DNA from: Listeria booriae | GTDB lineage: Bacteria; Bacillota; Bacilli; Lactobacillales; Listeriaceae | Direction of reading: 5' to 3' | Length of the DNA stretch: 64,000 bases | Assembly: GCF_000766865.1 (NCBI RefSeq) | Contig: NZ_JNFA01000029.1 | Location: 62,001-126,000 of the forward strand | Shown: positions 36,662 through 46,487 of the stretch, in pieces | How the letters are laid out: each line of letters opens with the position of its first letter | Numbering within the stretch: the stretch's first letter is position 1 | The notes under the pieces: model-generated | The model's input: only the letters and a program-made list of their open reading frames with translations | What the model was told of the DNA's origin: nothing | Database searches by the model: none | Program-made: the position numbers and the translations under genes

Positions 36662-37462
36662 CTACAAGAAATTCCGTTTCACTTTATCCCAGAATGAATT
36701 ATTATGCAGTTTAATAATATTTACAAAGCGATCGCCAACTTCTAACTTGATTTCTTCTACGTGTTGAATGCTAAGCGCCTCGGAGTCCATGCCCATAATT
36801 GGGAAATCATTCACGCCGTTTGCGCGCATATCTAAACGCAATTTACGTTTCGGGCTCAAAATGAATGATGAACCAAGCGTACGGAAACGGTTATTGTTAA
36901 TAGAAGCAAGCTCACTCACTTGCATCGATGGCAACAATGGATCAACAATCGAGCCGTTAATCGATTTGTTATAAGCGGTACTTCCCGTCGGTGTTGAAAT
37001 AACCATGCCATCCCCGCGGAACGTTTCAAACAGGCTGTCGTTAATATACACATCAATTTGCAATGTGCGGATAATCGACGAGCGAATATTAAATTCATTC
37101 AATACATAAAAAGCTTTCGAGTTGTTAACCGTCCCGTAAATCGTTGGGTAACGGCGAACAAGCCAGCGATCTTCTGCCGCAGCTTTAATAATTTCATCAA
37201 TTTGGTGTACGTGGAAATCACAATATTGTCCAAGTTGCTCTGTTAACGCAATACCTGCATAAAGGCAATCCGAACGGAAACCAGTCTCACGTACAGATTT
37301 AAGGAAAGCCCCGTCTCCACCAATACTAATAATAGCAGTTGCTTTCGTAAAGTCATCCGTTACTTCAAAGCCATATTCCTTCGTTACTTTCTTTAGTTCG
37401 TCTGCATGTTTTTGTAACTCTTCTGTTTTACGATAGGAAAAATAAAAAATTGTTTCCGCCAT
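36662..37462 (-). CDS. nadK: NAD kinase
   Basis: Phosphorylates NAD to NADP, 266 residues. ISIGGDGAFLKSVRETGF (GGDG motif, about residues 45-62), NEFNIRSSIIRTLQIDVYIND and GDGMVISTPTGSTAYNKSING (about 148-168) are diagnostic. CTGGAGG precedes the ATG on the minus strand. It is convergent with the VanZ-like gene and divergent from sppA. Confidence 0.96.
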   Translation of the reverse strand: MAETIFYFSYRKTEELQKHADELKKVTKEYGFEVTDDFTKATAIISIGGDGAFLKSVRETGFRSDCLYAGIALTEQLGQYCDFHVHQIDEIIKAAAEDRWLVRRYPTIYGTVNNSKAFYVLNEFNIRSSIIRTLQIDVYINDSLFETFRGDGMVISTPTGSTAYNKSINGSIVDPLLPSMQVSELASINNNRFRTLGSSFILSPKRKLRLDMRANGVNDFPIMGMDSEALSIQHVEEIKLEVGDRFVNIIKLHNNSFWDKVKRNFL

Positions 37463-37625
37463 ACTTAAAACCTCCAGTGTTCTTAGTTAAATTCAATCTA
37501 CCTCCTCATTATAACACGAATGCTCACCACTAATCTTGTGAAAATAATAATTTTTCATGTTTTACTGTAAAAAGGCACGATTTTCCGTTATGATAGTTCT
37601 ATGGAATGAAAAAGGGGGAAACAAT

Positions 37626-38645
37626 GTGAACGCAAAAAGATGGATTGCACTTGGGATTGTAGTAGCATTACTAGTCGTGAGTGGCATTACCAAAATTACG
37701 AGTACACTTTTAGCAAGTGATGAGGAAACGATGTCTCTGACTGACTCGCTAATGGCGATAGACTCGGATGTAACAGAAATGGTCTTAGAAGATGGAGATG
37801 TGAACAATCGAATTGCCGTCCTAACGATTAACGGCGCGATTCAAGATACAGGATCAAGTGACTCGTTGCTTGGTGGTAGTGAAGGGTATAACCATACGGA
37901 TTTCATGGATCAATTGGAAATGATTCGCGAGGACGACACGGTTGCTGGTGTGCTGCTTAACGTGAATTCACCAGGCGGCGGTGTTGTCGAATCAGCACAA
38001 ATCCGTGATAAAATTTTACAAATCAAAAAAGAGAAGAAGTTGCCGGTCTATGTTTCATTTGGTAGCATGGCAGCATCTGGCGGTTATTATGTGTCCGCGC
38101 CAGCCGATAAGATTTTTGCGAGTCCAGAGACGTTAACTGGTTCCATCGGTGTCATTATGCAAGGATACGATTTCAGCGAGTTGATGAAGAAGGTCGGCAT
38201 TTCAGACAATACGATTAAAAGCGGCGAGTTCAAAGACATTATGAGCTCCACACGCCCAATGACCGCCGAAGAAAAAGCGATTATGCAGTCGATGATTGAC
38301 GATTCCTACGGTCAATTCGTAAAAGTCGTGGCACAAGGTCGTCACATGACCGAAGCCGAGGTTCGCAAAATTGCCGATGGACGTATTTACGACGGACGCC
38401 AAGCCAAGGCAAACGGACTTATTGACGCATTTGGCTACGAAGAAAACGCACTCGATGCTTTGAAAAAAGACAAGAAGCTAAAAGATGCCGAAGTTTTTGA
38501 ATATGATACATCAGGTGGTGGTCTTGCGTCGTTATTCTCATCCTCTGTAAGCCAAGTTATCGGCAAGAAGAGTGAAGCAGAACAAGCGATGCAACTCATG
38601 AACATGATGGGCGCACCACGCTTAATGTATATGTATGGGAAATAA
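37626..38645 (+). CDS. sppA: Signal peptide peptidase SppA
   Basis: A 339-residue membrane-anchored S49 serine protease that digests cleaved signal peptides. N-terminal helix (about residues 5-25), SFGSMAASGGYY with the nucleophile (about Ser147) and GEFKDIMSSTRPM with the general-base lysine (about Lys203). It is the short bacillus-type form that assembles as an oligomer. GTG 37626 is chosen with AGGGGGAAAC upstream. It overlaps no gene but the next RDD gene starts 13 bp later, forming an operon. Confidence 0.93.
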   Translation: MNAKRWIALGIVVALLVVSGITKITSTLLASDEETMSLTDSLMAIDSDVTEMVLEDGDVNNRIAVLTINGAIQDTGSSDSLLGGSEGYNHTDFMDQLEMIREDDTVAGVLLNVNSPGGGVVESAQIRDKILQIKKEKKLPVYVSFGSMAASGGYYVSAPADKIFASPETLTGSIGVIMQGYDFSELMKKVGISDNTIKSGEFKDIMSSTRPMTAEEKAIMQSMIDDSYGQFVKVVAQGRHMTEAEVRKIADGRIYDGRQAKANGLIDAFGYEENALDALKKDKKLKDAEVFEYDTSGGGLASLFSSSVSQVIGKKSEAEQAMQLMNMMGAPRLMYMYGK

Positions 38646-38658
38646 AGGAGGAGTTCAA

Positions 38659-39177
38659 ATGGAACAAGAAACAATGACGCCAACGCAGCGTCCCGTGTTT
38701 AAATATGAGCCTCCGACGGAAGAAAAGACCGGTTTTCCAGCACAATATTATGCAGGTTTTTGGATTCGTTTCATGGCTTACTTGATTGATTTAATCGTAA
38801 CAACGGCGCTTTCAGGCATTTTAATAAGCCCAGTGTTCCGTTTAGCGAATTGGAAAATGGACAGCTCCTTTTTCGCCATATACGGCGCACTAGTCACGAT
38901 TGTCTTTCTAGCCTATTTTATCATCATGACAAAATTCTGGAGCCAAACGCTTGGCAAAATGATCTTCGGAATCCGCGTCATTTCACTAAAAAACGACCGA
39001 CTAACATGGCCCACCGTCATTTTCCGCGAAGGAGCACTTCGTTTCGTCACTTACATCGTTTGGGGACTCTACATCATCTGCGCTTTCACACCAAAAAAAC
39101 AAGGCATCGCAGACCTGCTAGAAAGCACCGCTGTCGTCCACGAAGGCTATTTAAAACTCGACAACAACTGGCAATAA
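38659..39177 (+). CDS. RDD-family membrane protein
   Basis: A 172-residue protein. AGFWIRFMAYLIDLIVTTALSGIL starts the RDD domain (Arg and two Asp positions partly kept), followed by further membrane helices (about 72-95 and 128-145) and the KFWSQTLGKMIFGIRVIS segment typical of the family. GGAGGAG precedes the ATG. It is co-transcribed with sppA, as in several Firmicutes. Its role is unknown; some RDD proteins transport ions. Confidence 0.85.
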   Translation: MEQETMTPTQRPVFKYEPPTEEKTGFPAQYYAGFWIRFMAYLIDLIVTTALSGILISPVFRLANWKMDSSFFAIYGALVTIVFLAYFIIMTKFWSQTLGKMIFGIRVISLKNDRLTWPTVIFREGALRFVTYIVWGLYIICAFTPKKQGIADLLESTAVVHEGYLKLDNNWQ

Positions 39178-39299
39178 ATTAAAATCTGAGCTTACAGGCA
39201 TTGCTTGTAAGTTCTTTTTGATAGGCAAAAAAATAGAACAACGTGGCCGACTCCGATAGAATAGAGGATGTAGAAAGAAATCAAAGGAGGAAAAAACAC

Positions 39300-39800
39300 A
39301 TGGCAAATGTAACATTTAAAGGGAACCCAATGACGTTAATTGGGAAAGAGGTAAAAGTTGGCGACACAGCGCCAGATTTCACGGTGTTAAATCAAGGCTT
39401 AGAACCAGTAACATTAGCTGATTATGACGGGAAAGTAAAAATAATTAGTGTGATTCCATCGATTGATACAGGCGTTTGTTCTCAACAAACCCGCAAGTTC
39501 AATGAAGATGCTTCCGGTTTAGAAAATACAGCAATACTTACAATTTCTGTAGACCTACCATTCGCGCAAAAGAAATGGTGTGCTGCAGAAGGGTTACCAA
39601 ATGTTATTACATTATCTGATCACCGCGACCTTTCATTTGGTGAGGCATACGGCGTGGTCATGAAAGAATTACGCTTACTAGCTCGTTCTGTATTCGTTGT
39701 CGATAGCACTAATAAAGTCGTACACGCAGAATACGTTGGGGAAGGCACAAACCACCCAGACTATGATACAGCTATTGCAAAAGCAAAAGAAGCTAAATAA
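39300..39800 (+). CDS. tpx: Thiol peroxidase
   Basis: A 166-residue atypical 2-Cys peroxiredoxin reducing peroxides with thioredoxin. The peroxidatic cysteine is in [13 protein letters not shown] (Cys60) and the resolving one in [11 protein letters not shown] (Cys94); the N-terminal [12 protein letters not shown] segment is typical. AAAGGAGG precedes the ATG. Repeat copy C begins 5 bp after the stop codon. Confidence 0.96.
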   Translation: MANVTFKGNPMTLIGKEVKVGDTAPDFTVLNQGLEPVTLADYDGKVKIISVIPSIDTGVCSQQTRKFNEDASGLENTAILTISVDLPFAQKKWCAAEGLPNVITLSDHRDLSFGEAYGVVMKELRLLARSVFVVDSTNKVVHAEYVGEGTNHPDYDTAIAKAKEAK

Positions 39801-39804
39801 GATA

Positions 39805-40026
39805 GAGTCTGGGACATAACCCGAATAAATCGGCGACAAGCGCTCGCATTCAGGAAGTTTGGCGGACTTCCGGTTCTCACATACACAAGTATGCTCCGCT
39901 TCCGGCTTCCGCCAAACTTCCTGAATACAAACGCTTTCGCTCGATTTGTGTCAAGCAAAATTTTTCGTCCTACCCAAACTGAATGGCTCGGCGGTTTTGC
40001 TTTATCTTGAGTTTTGTCCCAGTCTC
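39805..40026 (-). repeat. Dispersed palindromic element, copy C (inverted)
   Basis: 222 bp, the most complete copy. Ends GAGTCTGGGACATAAC and GTTTTGTCCCAGTCTC form a 16-bp imperfect terminal inverted repeat. The reverse complement aligns along its length with copy A. The main stem here reads CAGGAAGTTTGGCGGA with TCCGCCAAACTTCCTG. It begins 5 bp after tpx. AATAAGA occurs close to both ends but is not exactly adjacent, so a target duplication is unproven. The rest of the 449-bp gap holds AT-rich sequence with no gene seen before 40250. Confidence 0.87.
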
Positions 40027-40249
40027 AATAAGAGATAGAGGCTAGCGAATCATGAACGGTTCGCTAGTTTTTCACTGTTATAGTAACAGGACGACTGCTG
40101 AGTATAACAGTACATAGCGCAGTATGAAGCCATTGTTTCACAATCGATAATTATCATTTTTCCACAGTAGAAAATGCTATCATCTTAGCTGAAAATGCTG
40201 TATAATATTTAATTGGTGTTAGAAATGAAGGAATTCGAGGTGTTCACTT

Positions 40250-41242
40250 TTGACAAATGCAACAGTTGAGGAATTATTCCGTGTTCTCGATGATACAGCG
40301 ATTATTATCCAAAACGCACTCGAGATGAGTTATTTGGAAGCAGTATACGAGACAGGCGAGAATTTATTTCAGAAAGAGGTACTTCAAAAGGATGAACTTT
40401 CTGCTGAAGCAGTTCTAAATCTGGAAGAACGGTATGGTTCGATTCAGTTGGACGAGTTTGCGAAAGAAGATATCCGTAAGAGTTATCAACTTGCACTCTT
40501 AAAAGGTATGAAGCATGGTATTCAAGTCAATCACCAAATGACGCCTGATTCGATTGGTTTTATTTTGGGCTATTTGGTCGATAAGGCTTTTTCTGGTGCG
40601 AAACAGATTCGTTTGCTAGATCCAGCATGCGGGACAGGTAATTTAATCGCAACGATTGTGAATCAATTGGAAGGCAAATTAGAACTCGATGCTACAGGTG
40701 TAGATGTTGATGATTTGCTCATTTCGCTTGCTTACGTCGGTGCCGATTTAGAGCGCCTGCCAATCAATCTTTTGCATCAAGATGGGTTAGGTAATTTGCT
40801 CGTAGACCCGGTGGACGTGGTTGTTAGTGACTTGCCGGTTGGATACTATCCGAACGATACGCGTGCTGCGGAATTTGAGTTGCATCGCGAAGACGGGCAT
40901 TCTTTTGCGCACTATTTATTTATTGAACAAGGGATGCGCTACACGAAGGCAGGAGGCTATTTATTCTTCCTCGTACCAAGCGCCATGTTTGGAACGGCTG
41001 ATTTTGCGAAAGTCGATCGCTTTATTAAAAAACATGGACATATTCAAGGCATTATTCAACTTCCAGAAACGCTTTTTGCTTCAGAGAGTGCTAGAAAAAG
41101 TATTCTTATTTTGCAAAAAGCAGCAGATAACGTCGTACCGCCAAAAGAAGTATTGCTTGCTAATTTGCCGAACTTAAACGAACCAAAGGCAACGGCAAAC
41201 GTACTTGCCAAAATCGAAAACTGGTTTAACGAAAACAAGTAA
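40250..41242 (+). CDS. ytxK: Class I DNA/RNA methyltransferase-like protein (YtxK)
   Basis: A 330-residue protein with an N-terminal helical segment and an N6-adenine-type SAM domain: RLLDPACGTGNLIATIV (motif I, about residues 121-137), then VVVSDLPVGYYPNDTR, where the catalytic NPPY motif is replaced by DLPVGYY. This replacement raises doubt about base methylation activity. It precedes ackA as in B. subtilis ytxK-ackA. The start is TTG 40250 with GAGGTG 7 bp upstream. Confidence 0.88.
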   Translation: MTNATVEELFRVLDDTAIIIQNALEMSYLEAVYETGENLFQKEVLQKDELSAEAVLNLEERYGSIQLDEFAKEDIRKSYQLALLKGMKHGIQVNHQMTPDSIGFILGYLVDKAFSGAKQIRLLDPACGTGNLIATIVNQLEGKLELDATGVDVDDLLISLAYVGADLERLPINLLHQDGLGNLLVDPVDVVVSDLPVGYYPNDTRAAEFELHREDGHSFAHYLFIEQGMRYTKAGGYLFFLVPSAMFGTADFAKVDRFIKKHGHIQGIIQLPETLFASESARKSILILQKAADNVVPPKEVLLANLPNLNEPKATANVLAKIENWFNENK

Positions 41243-41266
41243 GTGGAAGGGAATGGATTAAGAAAC

Positions 41267-42460
41267 ATGGAAAAAACAATTGCAATTAACGCTGGGAGCT
41301 CGTCACTTAAATTCCAACTTTATGATATGCCATCTGAAACTGTCATTACAGCAGGAATCGTAGAGCGTATCGGTTTGAAAGACTCAATCTTCACAATCTC
41401 TGTAGGCGATGAAAAAGTGAAAGAGGTAACAGATATTCCCGATCACGAAGTCGCAGTACAAATGTTACTTGATAAATTAATTTCGCATAACATCATTAAA
41501 TCGTATGATGAAATTACAGGCGTTGGCCACCGTGTCGTACATGGCGGCGAAAAATTCACGGAGTCTGTTTACATTGACGATCAAGTTATCGCAGACATCG
41601 AAGCACTTTCTGAACTTGCGCCATTGCACAATCCAGCAAACGTAACTGGTATTCGCGCATTCCGTAAAGTTTTGCCAGATATCGTGTCTGTAGCCGTTTT
41701 TGATACAGCATTCCACCAAACAATGCCACAATCAAGCTACTTATACAGCTTGCCATACAACTACTACAAAGAATACGGCATCCGTAAATACGGTTTCCAC
41801 GGCACAAGCCATAAATACGTATCTGAGCGCGCAGCAGATTTGCTAGGTCGTCCAGTTGACGAATTACGCTTAATCACGTGTCACTTAGGTAACGGAGCTA
41901 GTATCGCGGCTATCGAAAGCGGTAAATCAATGGATACATCGATGGGCTTCACACCACTAGCCGGCGTATCTATGGGAACTCGTTCAGGAAACATTGACCC
42001 TGCACTAGTACCATTCATCATGGAGAAAACAGGAAAATCTGCAGAACAAGTACTAGACGTTCTAAATAAAGAATCAGGTATGCTAGGCGTTTCTGGTATT
42101 TCCAGTGACCTTCGCGACCTCGAAAGTGAAGCTGCAAAAGGAAATGACCGTGCTGAACTAGCGCTGGACGTTTTCGTTGATGGCATCCACAAATACATCG
42201 GTTCGTATGCTGCTCGCATGAACGGCGTCGACGCGATTATTTTCACAGCCGGTATTGGCGAAAATAGTTCTTACATCCGCGAACGCGTACTTCGTGGCCT
42301 TGAGTTCATGGGCGTCTATTGGGACCCAGCATTGAACCAAGTGCGCGGCGTTGAAGCATTCTTGAACTATCCACATTCTCCAGTAAAAGTAATCATTATT
42401 CCAACAAACGAAGAATTAATGATTGCAAGAGACGTTGAAAAAATTCGTGCACAGCGATAA
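41267..42460 (+). CDS. ackA: Acetate kinase
   Basis: Reversibly converts acetyl phosphate and ADP to acetate and ATP, 397 residues. [16 protein letters not shown] (residues 6-21), [48 protein letters not shown] and [14 protein letters not shown] are the family blocks. It starts 24 bp after ytxK. The strong codon bias fits high expression. A terminator follows. Confidence 0.97.
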   Translation: MEKTIAINAGSSSLKFQLYDMPSETVITAGIVERIGLKDSIFTISVGDEKVKEVTDIPDHEVAVQMLLDKLISHNIIKSYDEITGVGHRVVHGGEKFTESVYIDDQVIADIEALSELAPLHNPANVTGIRAFRKVLPDIVSVAVFDTAFHQTMPQSSYLYSLPYNYYKEYGIRKYGFHGTSHKYVSERAADLLGRPVDELRLITCHLGNGASIAAIESGKSMDTSMGFTPLAGVSMGTRSGNIDPALVPFIMEKTGKSAEQVLDVLNKESGMLGVSGISSDLRDLESEAAKGNDRAELALDVFVDGIHKYIGSYAARMNGVDAIIFTAGIGENSSYIRERVLRGLEFMGVYWDPALNQVRGVEAFLNYPHSPVKVIIIPTNEELMIARDVEKIRAQR

Positions 42461-42473
42461 ATAATAATATTAG

Positions 42474-42512
42474 AAAAGTAGGTTTCCTGAATAGAGGGGC
42501 CTACTTTTTTTT
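42474..42512 (+). terminator. Terminator of ackA
   Basis: AAAAGTAGG pairs with CCTACTTTT across a 14-nt interior with extra GGTTTCC/AGGGGCC pairing, then a T run. Confidence 0.85.
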
Positions 42513-42518
42513 GCATAG

Positions 42519-42558
42519 AAAAACCCTTCCGAATCAGCGAATAGATTCGGAAGGGTTT
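42519..42558 (-). terminator. Terminator of the usp gene
   Basis: A perfect 14-bp stem (AAACCCTTCCGAAT with ATTCGGAAGGGTTT); the T run lies on the minus strand. Confidence 0.9.
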
Positions 42559-42568
42559 CCACTATCTC

Positions 42569-43033
42569 TTATTTGTCGTCTTTATACACAGGGTCTTCAT
42601 TTCTTACAACCAATACGTCGCATGGTGAATGACGGATGATGTACTCGGAAACACTACCGATAAGTAAGCGTTCCACGGCATTCAAACCAGTTGCACCACA
42701 CATGATTAAGTCCGCTTTGAAAGCTTTGGCGGCTTCTTTTGTGATGGCTGTTTTTGGAGAGCCATATTCGATGTACGTTTCGACGTTTGTTACGCCTTGT
42801 TTTAATGCGTCGTCTTTGTAGCCGTTTAATAATTCATCCGCATATTCTGTAGCTTTGTCAGCCATTGATGTGTCGTAGTTAGCGACAGACGAGAATGCAC
42901 GCGTATCAATAACATGGACAAGTCCAAGCGAACCTTCATTTCTTTTGGCGACTTGAATTGCTTTTTGGAATGCACTTTCTGCTTCTTTTGATCCATCAAC
43001 TGCGACTAAAACTCTTTTGTATTGTTGTAACAT
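42569..43033 (-). CDS. Universal stress protein (UspA family)
   Basis: A 154-residue single Usp domain. [18 protein letters not shown] is the ATP-loop start, and [34 protein letters not shown] contains the G-x2-G-x9-G-S motif of ATP-binding members. The ATG at 43033 with GGGAGGG upstream is chosen; a longer frame to 43228 has no ribosome-binding site. It is divergent from ald. Confidence 0.92.
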   Translation of the reverse strand: MLQQYKRVLVAVDGSKEAESAFQKAIQVAKRNEGSLGLVHVIDTRAFSSVANYDTSMADKATEYADELLNGYKDDALKQGVTNVETYIEYGSPKTAITKEAAKAFKADLIMCGATGLNAVERLLIGSVSEYIIRHSPCDVLVVRNEDPVYKDDK

Positions 43034-43228
43034 ACAAAATCCCTCCCATTTGGAATATCTTTTTATACTTTTATTGTACCCCTTTTTTGGAAAAACAACC
43101 ATCAAAAGCATTGCGAAATTTTTCAACCCGTATATTTTTACAATTTGGGTCATATGTGGTATTCTTGTTTTGTAAGCGGATACTATATGTGTTTTTTGGG
43201 TAATAATACTTATAAAGGGGAGATTCAT

Positions 43229-44344
43229 GTGTTAATAGGAGTACCGAAAGAGATTAAAAACAACGAAAATCGGGTAGCAATGACGCCAGCGAGTGTGTTA
43301 TCTTACGTACACGCGGGTCACAAAGTCCTAGTGGAGCAAGGTGCTGGTATCGGATCGGCATTTCCAGATGAGGATTATGTCAAAGCAGGCGCAACGATTG
43401 TAGCAACGGCGGCAGAAGCATGGGCTGCTGACATGGTAGTCAAAGTTAAAGAACCAATTGCCTCAGAATATGGTTATTTCCGCGAAGGCTTATTATTATT
43501 CACGTACTTGCATTTAGCAAATGAGCCAGAACTGGCTAAAGCATTGACGGAGAATAAAGTGAACAGTGTGGCGTATGAAACGGTGGAATTAGACGATCGT
43601 TCGTTACCGCTACTTAGCCCAATGAGTGAGGTTGCTGGTCGAATGGCAGCGCAGATTGGGACGCAATTTTTACAACGGAATAACGGTGGTCGCGGTATTT
43701 TACTTAGCGGTGTGCCGGGCGTGGAACGTGGCGAAGTCGTGATTATTGGCGGTGGTATGGCAGGAACAAACGCGGCGAAAGTGGCGATTGGACTTGGTGC
43801 TAACGTGACAATTCTTGACTTGAATTTACATCGTTTACGCGAATTGGATGATATTTTTGGAAATCAAATTACGACATTGATGAGTAATGCTTTTAACATC
43901 GAAACTGCTGTGAAAAAAGCGGATCTAGTTGTTGGAGCTGTGCTAATTCCAGGTGCTCGTGCGCCGAAACTAGTGAAAGAAGACCTTGTGAAGCAAATGA
44001 AGCAGGGTGCAGTCATCGTGGACATCGCAATTGACCAAGGTGGTATTTTTGAAACAACGGATCGGGTAACAACGCATGATGATCCGACGTATGAAAAACA
44101 TGGCGTGGTGCATTATGCCGTGGCGAATATGCCAGGTGCGGTGCCAAGAACTTCAACCATTGCGCTTACCAATGCGACATTGCAGTTCGGTCTGACGCTT
44201 GCTAATAAAGGGCTTGCAGATGCAGTACTTGGAAATCTGTCACTTTATAAAGGCGTGAATACAGTCGGTGGTTATGTGACGTACAAAGCGGTAGCAGACG
44301 ATTTAGGCTACGAGTACAAAGCTGTCGAAGAAGCATTAGCATAA
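43229..44344 (+). CDS. ald: Alanine dehydrogenase
   Basis: NAD-dependent oxidative deamination of L-alanine, 371 residues. [21 protein letters not shown] (start), [19 protein letters not shown] (catalytic histidine), [34 protein letters not shown] (NAD loop, about 168-190) and [12 protein letters not shown] 43229 follows AAAGGGGAG. Ammonia release here could combine with urease nitrogen metabolism, but there is no direct link. Confidence 0.96.
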   Translation: MLIGVPKEIKNNENRVAMTPASVLSYVHAGHKVLVEQGAGIGSAFPDEDYVKAGATIVATAAEAWAADMVVKVKEPIASEYGYFREGLLLFTYLHLANEPELAKALTENKVNSVAYETVELDDRSLPLLSPMSEVAGRMAAQIGTQFLQRNNGGRGILLSGVPGVERGEVVIIGGGMAGTNAAKVAIGLGANVTILDLNLHRLRELDDIFGNQITTLMSNAFNIETAVKKADLVVGAVLIPGARAPKLVKEDLVKQMKQGAVIVDIAIDQGGIFETTDRVTTHDDPTYEKHGVVHYAVANMPGAVPRTSTIALTNATLQFGLTLANKGLADAVLGNLSLYKGVNTVGGYVTYKAVADDLGYEYKAVEEALA

Positions 44345-44348
44345 TCGA

Positions 44349-44382
44349 AAAAAGAGCGGGGATTTAGTTCTCTGCTCTTTTT
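44349..44382 (+). terminator. Terminator of ald
   Basis: AAAAAGAGCGGGGA pairs with TCTCTGCTCTTTTT around a 6-nt loop, with G-U pairs. Confidence 0.8.
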
Positions 44383-44732
44383 CATGTTATATTAGGATAA
44401 ATAAAATTCCCAGCGGTGTCCGCGAAAAGAAGATTCTGATTGTAATATTGACCAGTGCTTTTCAAAATGAGGGCAGTTGTTTTAGGATTAAAATCGATGG
44501 TGAGCGCCTCTTCTAGAAAAACGGCGGTCCATTTCTTGATGAGAATTGGGCCGAGGTTGGATGTGAATTCGATGTCTTCTGAGGTGGGTTCAGTCACTAG
44601 TCGGAGTCTGAAAATGCCACTGTTTTCGCATACGCAGCCTTCTGTACTGTAGTCAAGATGGAGTCTGCCAGGTAAGTAGCCGCGAAGAAGTTCGATTCGG
44701 CGGATAGCTGCAGGGGTAAATGTTAAGTTCAT
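44382..44732 (-). CDS. HesB/IscA-like (iron-sulfur cluster biosynthesis domain) protein
   Basis: A 116-residue protein with the IscA-like beta layout (MNLTFTPAAIRRIELLRG..., GRLHLDYSTEGCVCENSGIFRLRLV). The central GCVC cysteines are kept, but the C-terminal CGCG-type pair of true IscA/SufA is missing, as in the B. subtilis YqkB group. It may not carry clusters. ATG 44732 has AAGAGGTG 6 bp upstream on the minus strand. Confidence 0.72.
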   Translation of the reverse strand: MNLTFTPAAIRRIELLRGYLPGRLHLDYSTEGCVCENSGIFRLRLVTEPTSEDIEFTSNLGPILIKKWTAVFLEEALTIDFNPKTTALILKSTGQYYNQNLLFADTAGNFIYPNIT

Positions 44733-44815
44733 GGGATTCACCTCTTTTCGTCTTTATTGTAAATCGGAAATAGGGTGTTTGGGAAATGTATTGCTCGTAA
44801 TAAGGAGGTTTTTAG

Positions 44816-45217
44816 ATGCAAGGATTGAGTCATATGACGTTTATTGTACATGATTTGGAAAAGGCAACGTTGTTTTTTGAGACGATTTTGGATGCGAAGG
44901 AAGTTTATGCGAGTAGGGATGAGACGTATTCGCTATCTCGAGAGAAGTTTTTCTTGATTGGGGATTTGTGGATTGCGATTATGGAAGGGGAAAGTTTGCC
45001 GAGTCGTACGTATAATCATATTGCTTTTAAAATTGAGAATGATGCGTATGATATGTATTTGGAGCGAATTGAGCGTTTAGGGTTAGAGGTGAAGGACGGG
45101 CGAGCAAGAGTAGATGGGGAGGCGAGGTCGATTTATTTTTATGATTTTGATAATCATTTGTTTGAGTTACATACTGGGACGCTTGCGGAAAGGTTGCGTG
45201 AATATGAAAAAGAGTAG
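44816..45217 (+). CDS. fosX: Fosfomycin hydrolase FosX
   Basis: A 133-residue VOC-superfamily enzyme that opens the fosfomycin epoxide with water. It aligns end to end with Listeria FosX: GLSHMTFIVHDLEKAT (metal His6), SLSREKFFLI (general base Glu43, which marks FosX rather than FosA or FosB), RTYNHIAF (metal His) and FDNHLFELHTGTLAERL (metal Glu). AAGGAGG precedes the ATG. It is a single gene and probably gives intrinsic fosfomycin resistance. Confidence 0.93.
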   Translation: MQGLSHMTFIVHDLEKATLFFETILDAKEVYASRDETYSLSREKFFLIGDLWIAIMEGESLPSRTYNHIAFKIENDAYDMYLERIERLGLEVKDGRARVDGEARSIYFYDFDNHLFELHTGTLAERLREYEKE

Positions 45218-45245
45218 TTCCGTGGTGTGTAGAACTACTCTTTTC
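45206..45245. terminator. Terminator of fosX (also usable in reverse)
   Basis: AAAAAGAGTAGTTC pairs with GAACTACTCTTTT around an 11-nt loop; it overlaps the end of fosX. Confidence 0.85.
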
Positions 45246-45259
45246 CTTATGCTGTATTA

Positions 45260-46375
45260 TTATGGTGTTACTCTCACTGTTTCACCTTGTGTGATGACTT
45301 TATTCGCTGAATTGAAGCCAATAAATTCTAAGCGGTCGCCTGCTTTGAATTTGCTAGGGTCAACGTAGTAGCGGAATTCAGTACCAGTAAACTCACCTCG
45401 TAGTGTTTCTGGGTTGCCATTAATTACGAGTAATCCTTTGGTAACAGCGCCAGTGAAAGTACCTCTGACATAGGAGCTACCTACTTTAATGGCGGATGGT
45501 GTAACGCTTCCAGTAACTCGGGGAGTTTCAAGGTGTTCACCGAAATAATGATGCTCTGTTCTGGCATGCATAAGTCCCATAGCATTAGATGTTTGAGCAA
45601 CATCCATTCTAATTTCATAGTTGCCATTTGCATTAACGATAGCTTCTTCTCTTGCGTAGGTTGTGTAATCTCCAAGTTCAATCTTTTCGCCTGGAGAGCC
45701 GTTACCAAAGACAACAGCATGAGTATCCGTCTTGTAAACAATTGGAGTAGTCCATGTGGCGGGTGCAAGAACAGTTGTTTTTGTTTCTATGCTTGTTTCG
45801 TTATTTTTGGATTGTACAATACTGAGTATTGTACCTGATGTTTGTTTTGGTATTGTTAGCGCATACTGTCCCCATTGATTAACTAATACTTCACCTAGTG
45901 TTTGCGTCCCTTTTTTGAGTGTAATCTTCGCATCAGGTATGCCGTATCCTGTTACGACTGTACTATCGGTAGTTACTAGTTGGTTCATAATTGGGGCATA
46001 CAGTTTTTTACCAATTGTAATCTCAAGACCTTCTTCTGTCCATAATTTCGAATCATTTGCAGTGGCAACATCGAGAGGATAATCAAATGATACTTTTCCC
46101 TGAGCATTAGTCCAGATGTTATGGGATTGTCCCCTTCCAAATGGGGGCATCAAACCAATAGGACTGCCCACCACAAAATTGCATACATCTACTTGCACAC
46201 GCGTGAGTGAGTACCTCAACTCAGATATTACATAAGATGGAAAGAATTGCTTTGGTGTGACTTGAACTTGTGTTGCTGCACTAGCAGAATCAACGATAGG
46301 TGTGTATTGGCTAGCTATTGGAGAGAGAACAACTCCGGCAGATAGAGCTCCAATTAGTACTTTTCTTTTTTTCAT
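45260..46375 (-). CDS. Secreted protein with Ig-like domains
   Basis: A 371-residue exported protein. Basic start MKKRK, hydrophobic core and an ASAAT cleavage region (about residue 34) form a signal peptide. The mature part has an N-terminal segment with one cysteine, followed by bacterial Ig-like modules: VTGYGIPDAKITLKKGTQTLGEVLVNQWGQYALTIP (about 140-175), a second at about 205-265 and a third starting VTGSVTPSAIKVGSSYVRGTF (about 275-371). No LPXTG, LysM or GW anchor is visible, so it is probably released. Function is not assignable. A perfect cre site lies 116 bp upstream. Confidence 0.75.
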   Translation of the reverse strand: MKKRKVLIGALSAGVVLSPIASQYTPIVDSASAATQVQVTPKQFFPSYVISELRYSLTRVQVDVCNFVVGSPIGLMPPFGRGQSHNIWTNAQGKVSFDYPLDVATANDSKLWTEEGLEITIGKKLYAPIMNQLVTTDSTVVTGYGIPDAKITLKKGTQTLGEVLVNQWGQYALTIPKQTSGTILSIVQSKNNETSIETKTTVLAPATWTTPIVYKTDTHAVVFGNGSPGEKIELGDYTTYAREEAIVNANGNYEIRMDVAQTSNAMGLMHARTEHHYFGEHLETPRVTGSVTPSAIKVGSSYVRGTFTGAVTKGLLVINGNPETLRGEFTGTEFRYYVDPSKFKAGDRLEFIGFNSANKVITQGETVRVTP

Positions 46376-46487
46376 ATTTCTCAAATCCCTTCTTAATTTC
46401 TATTAGTCTTCACTTTCAGATTAAGTGTAGCAAGAAAACATTGGAATTGCTGTATACAAAAAAAGAATTTTCCGAAAAAATCCTCCC

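Noticed and set aside
39761-39958. 65-codon minus-strand frame overlapping the tpx end
   Set aside because: Read through repeat copy C and into tpx on the opposite strand; not a gene.
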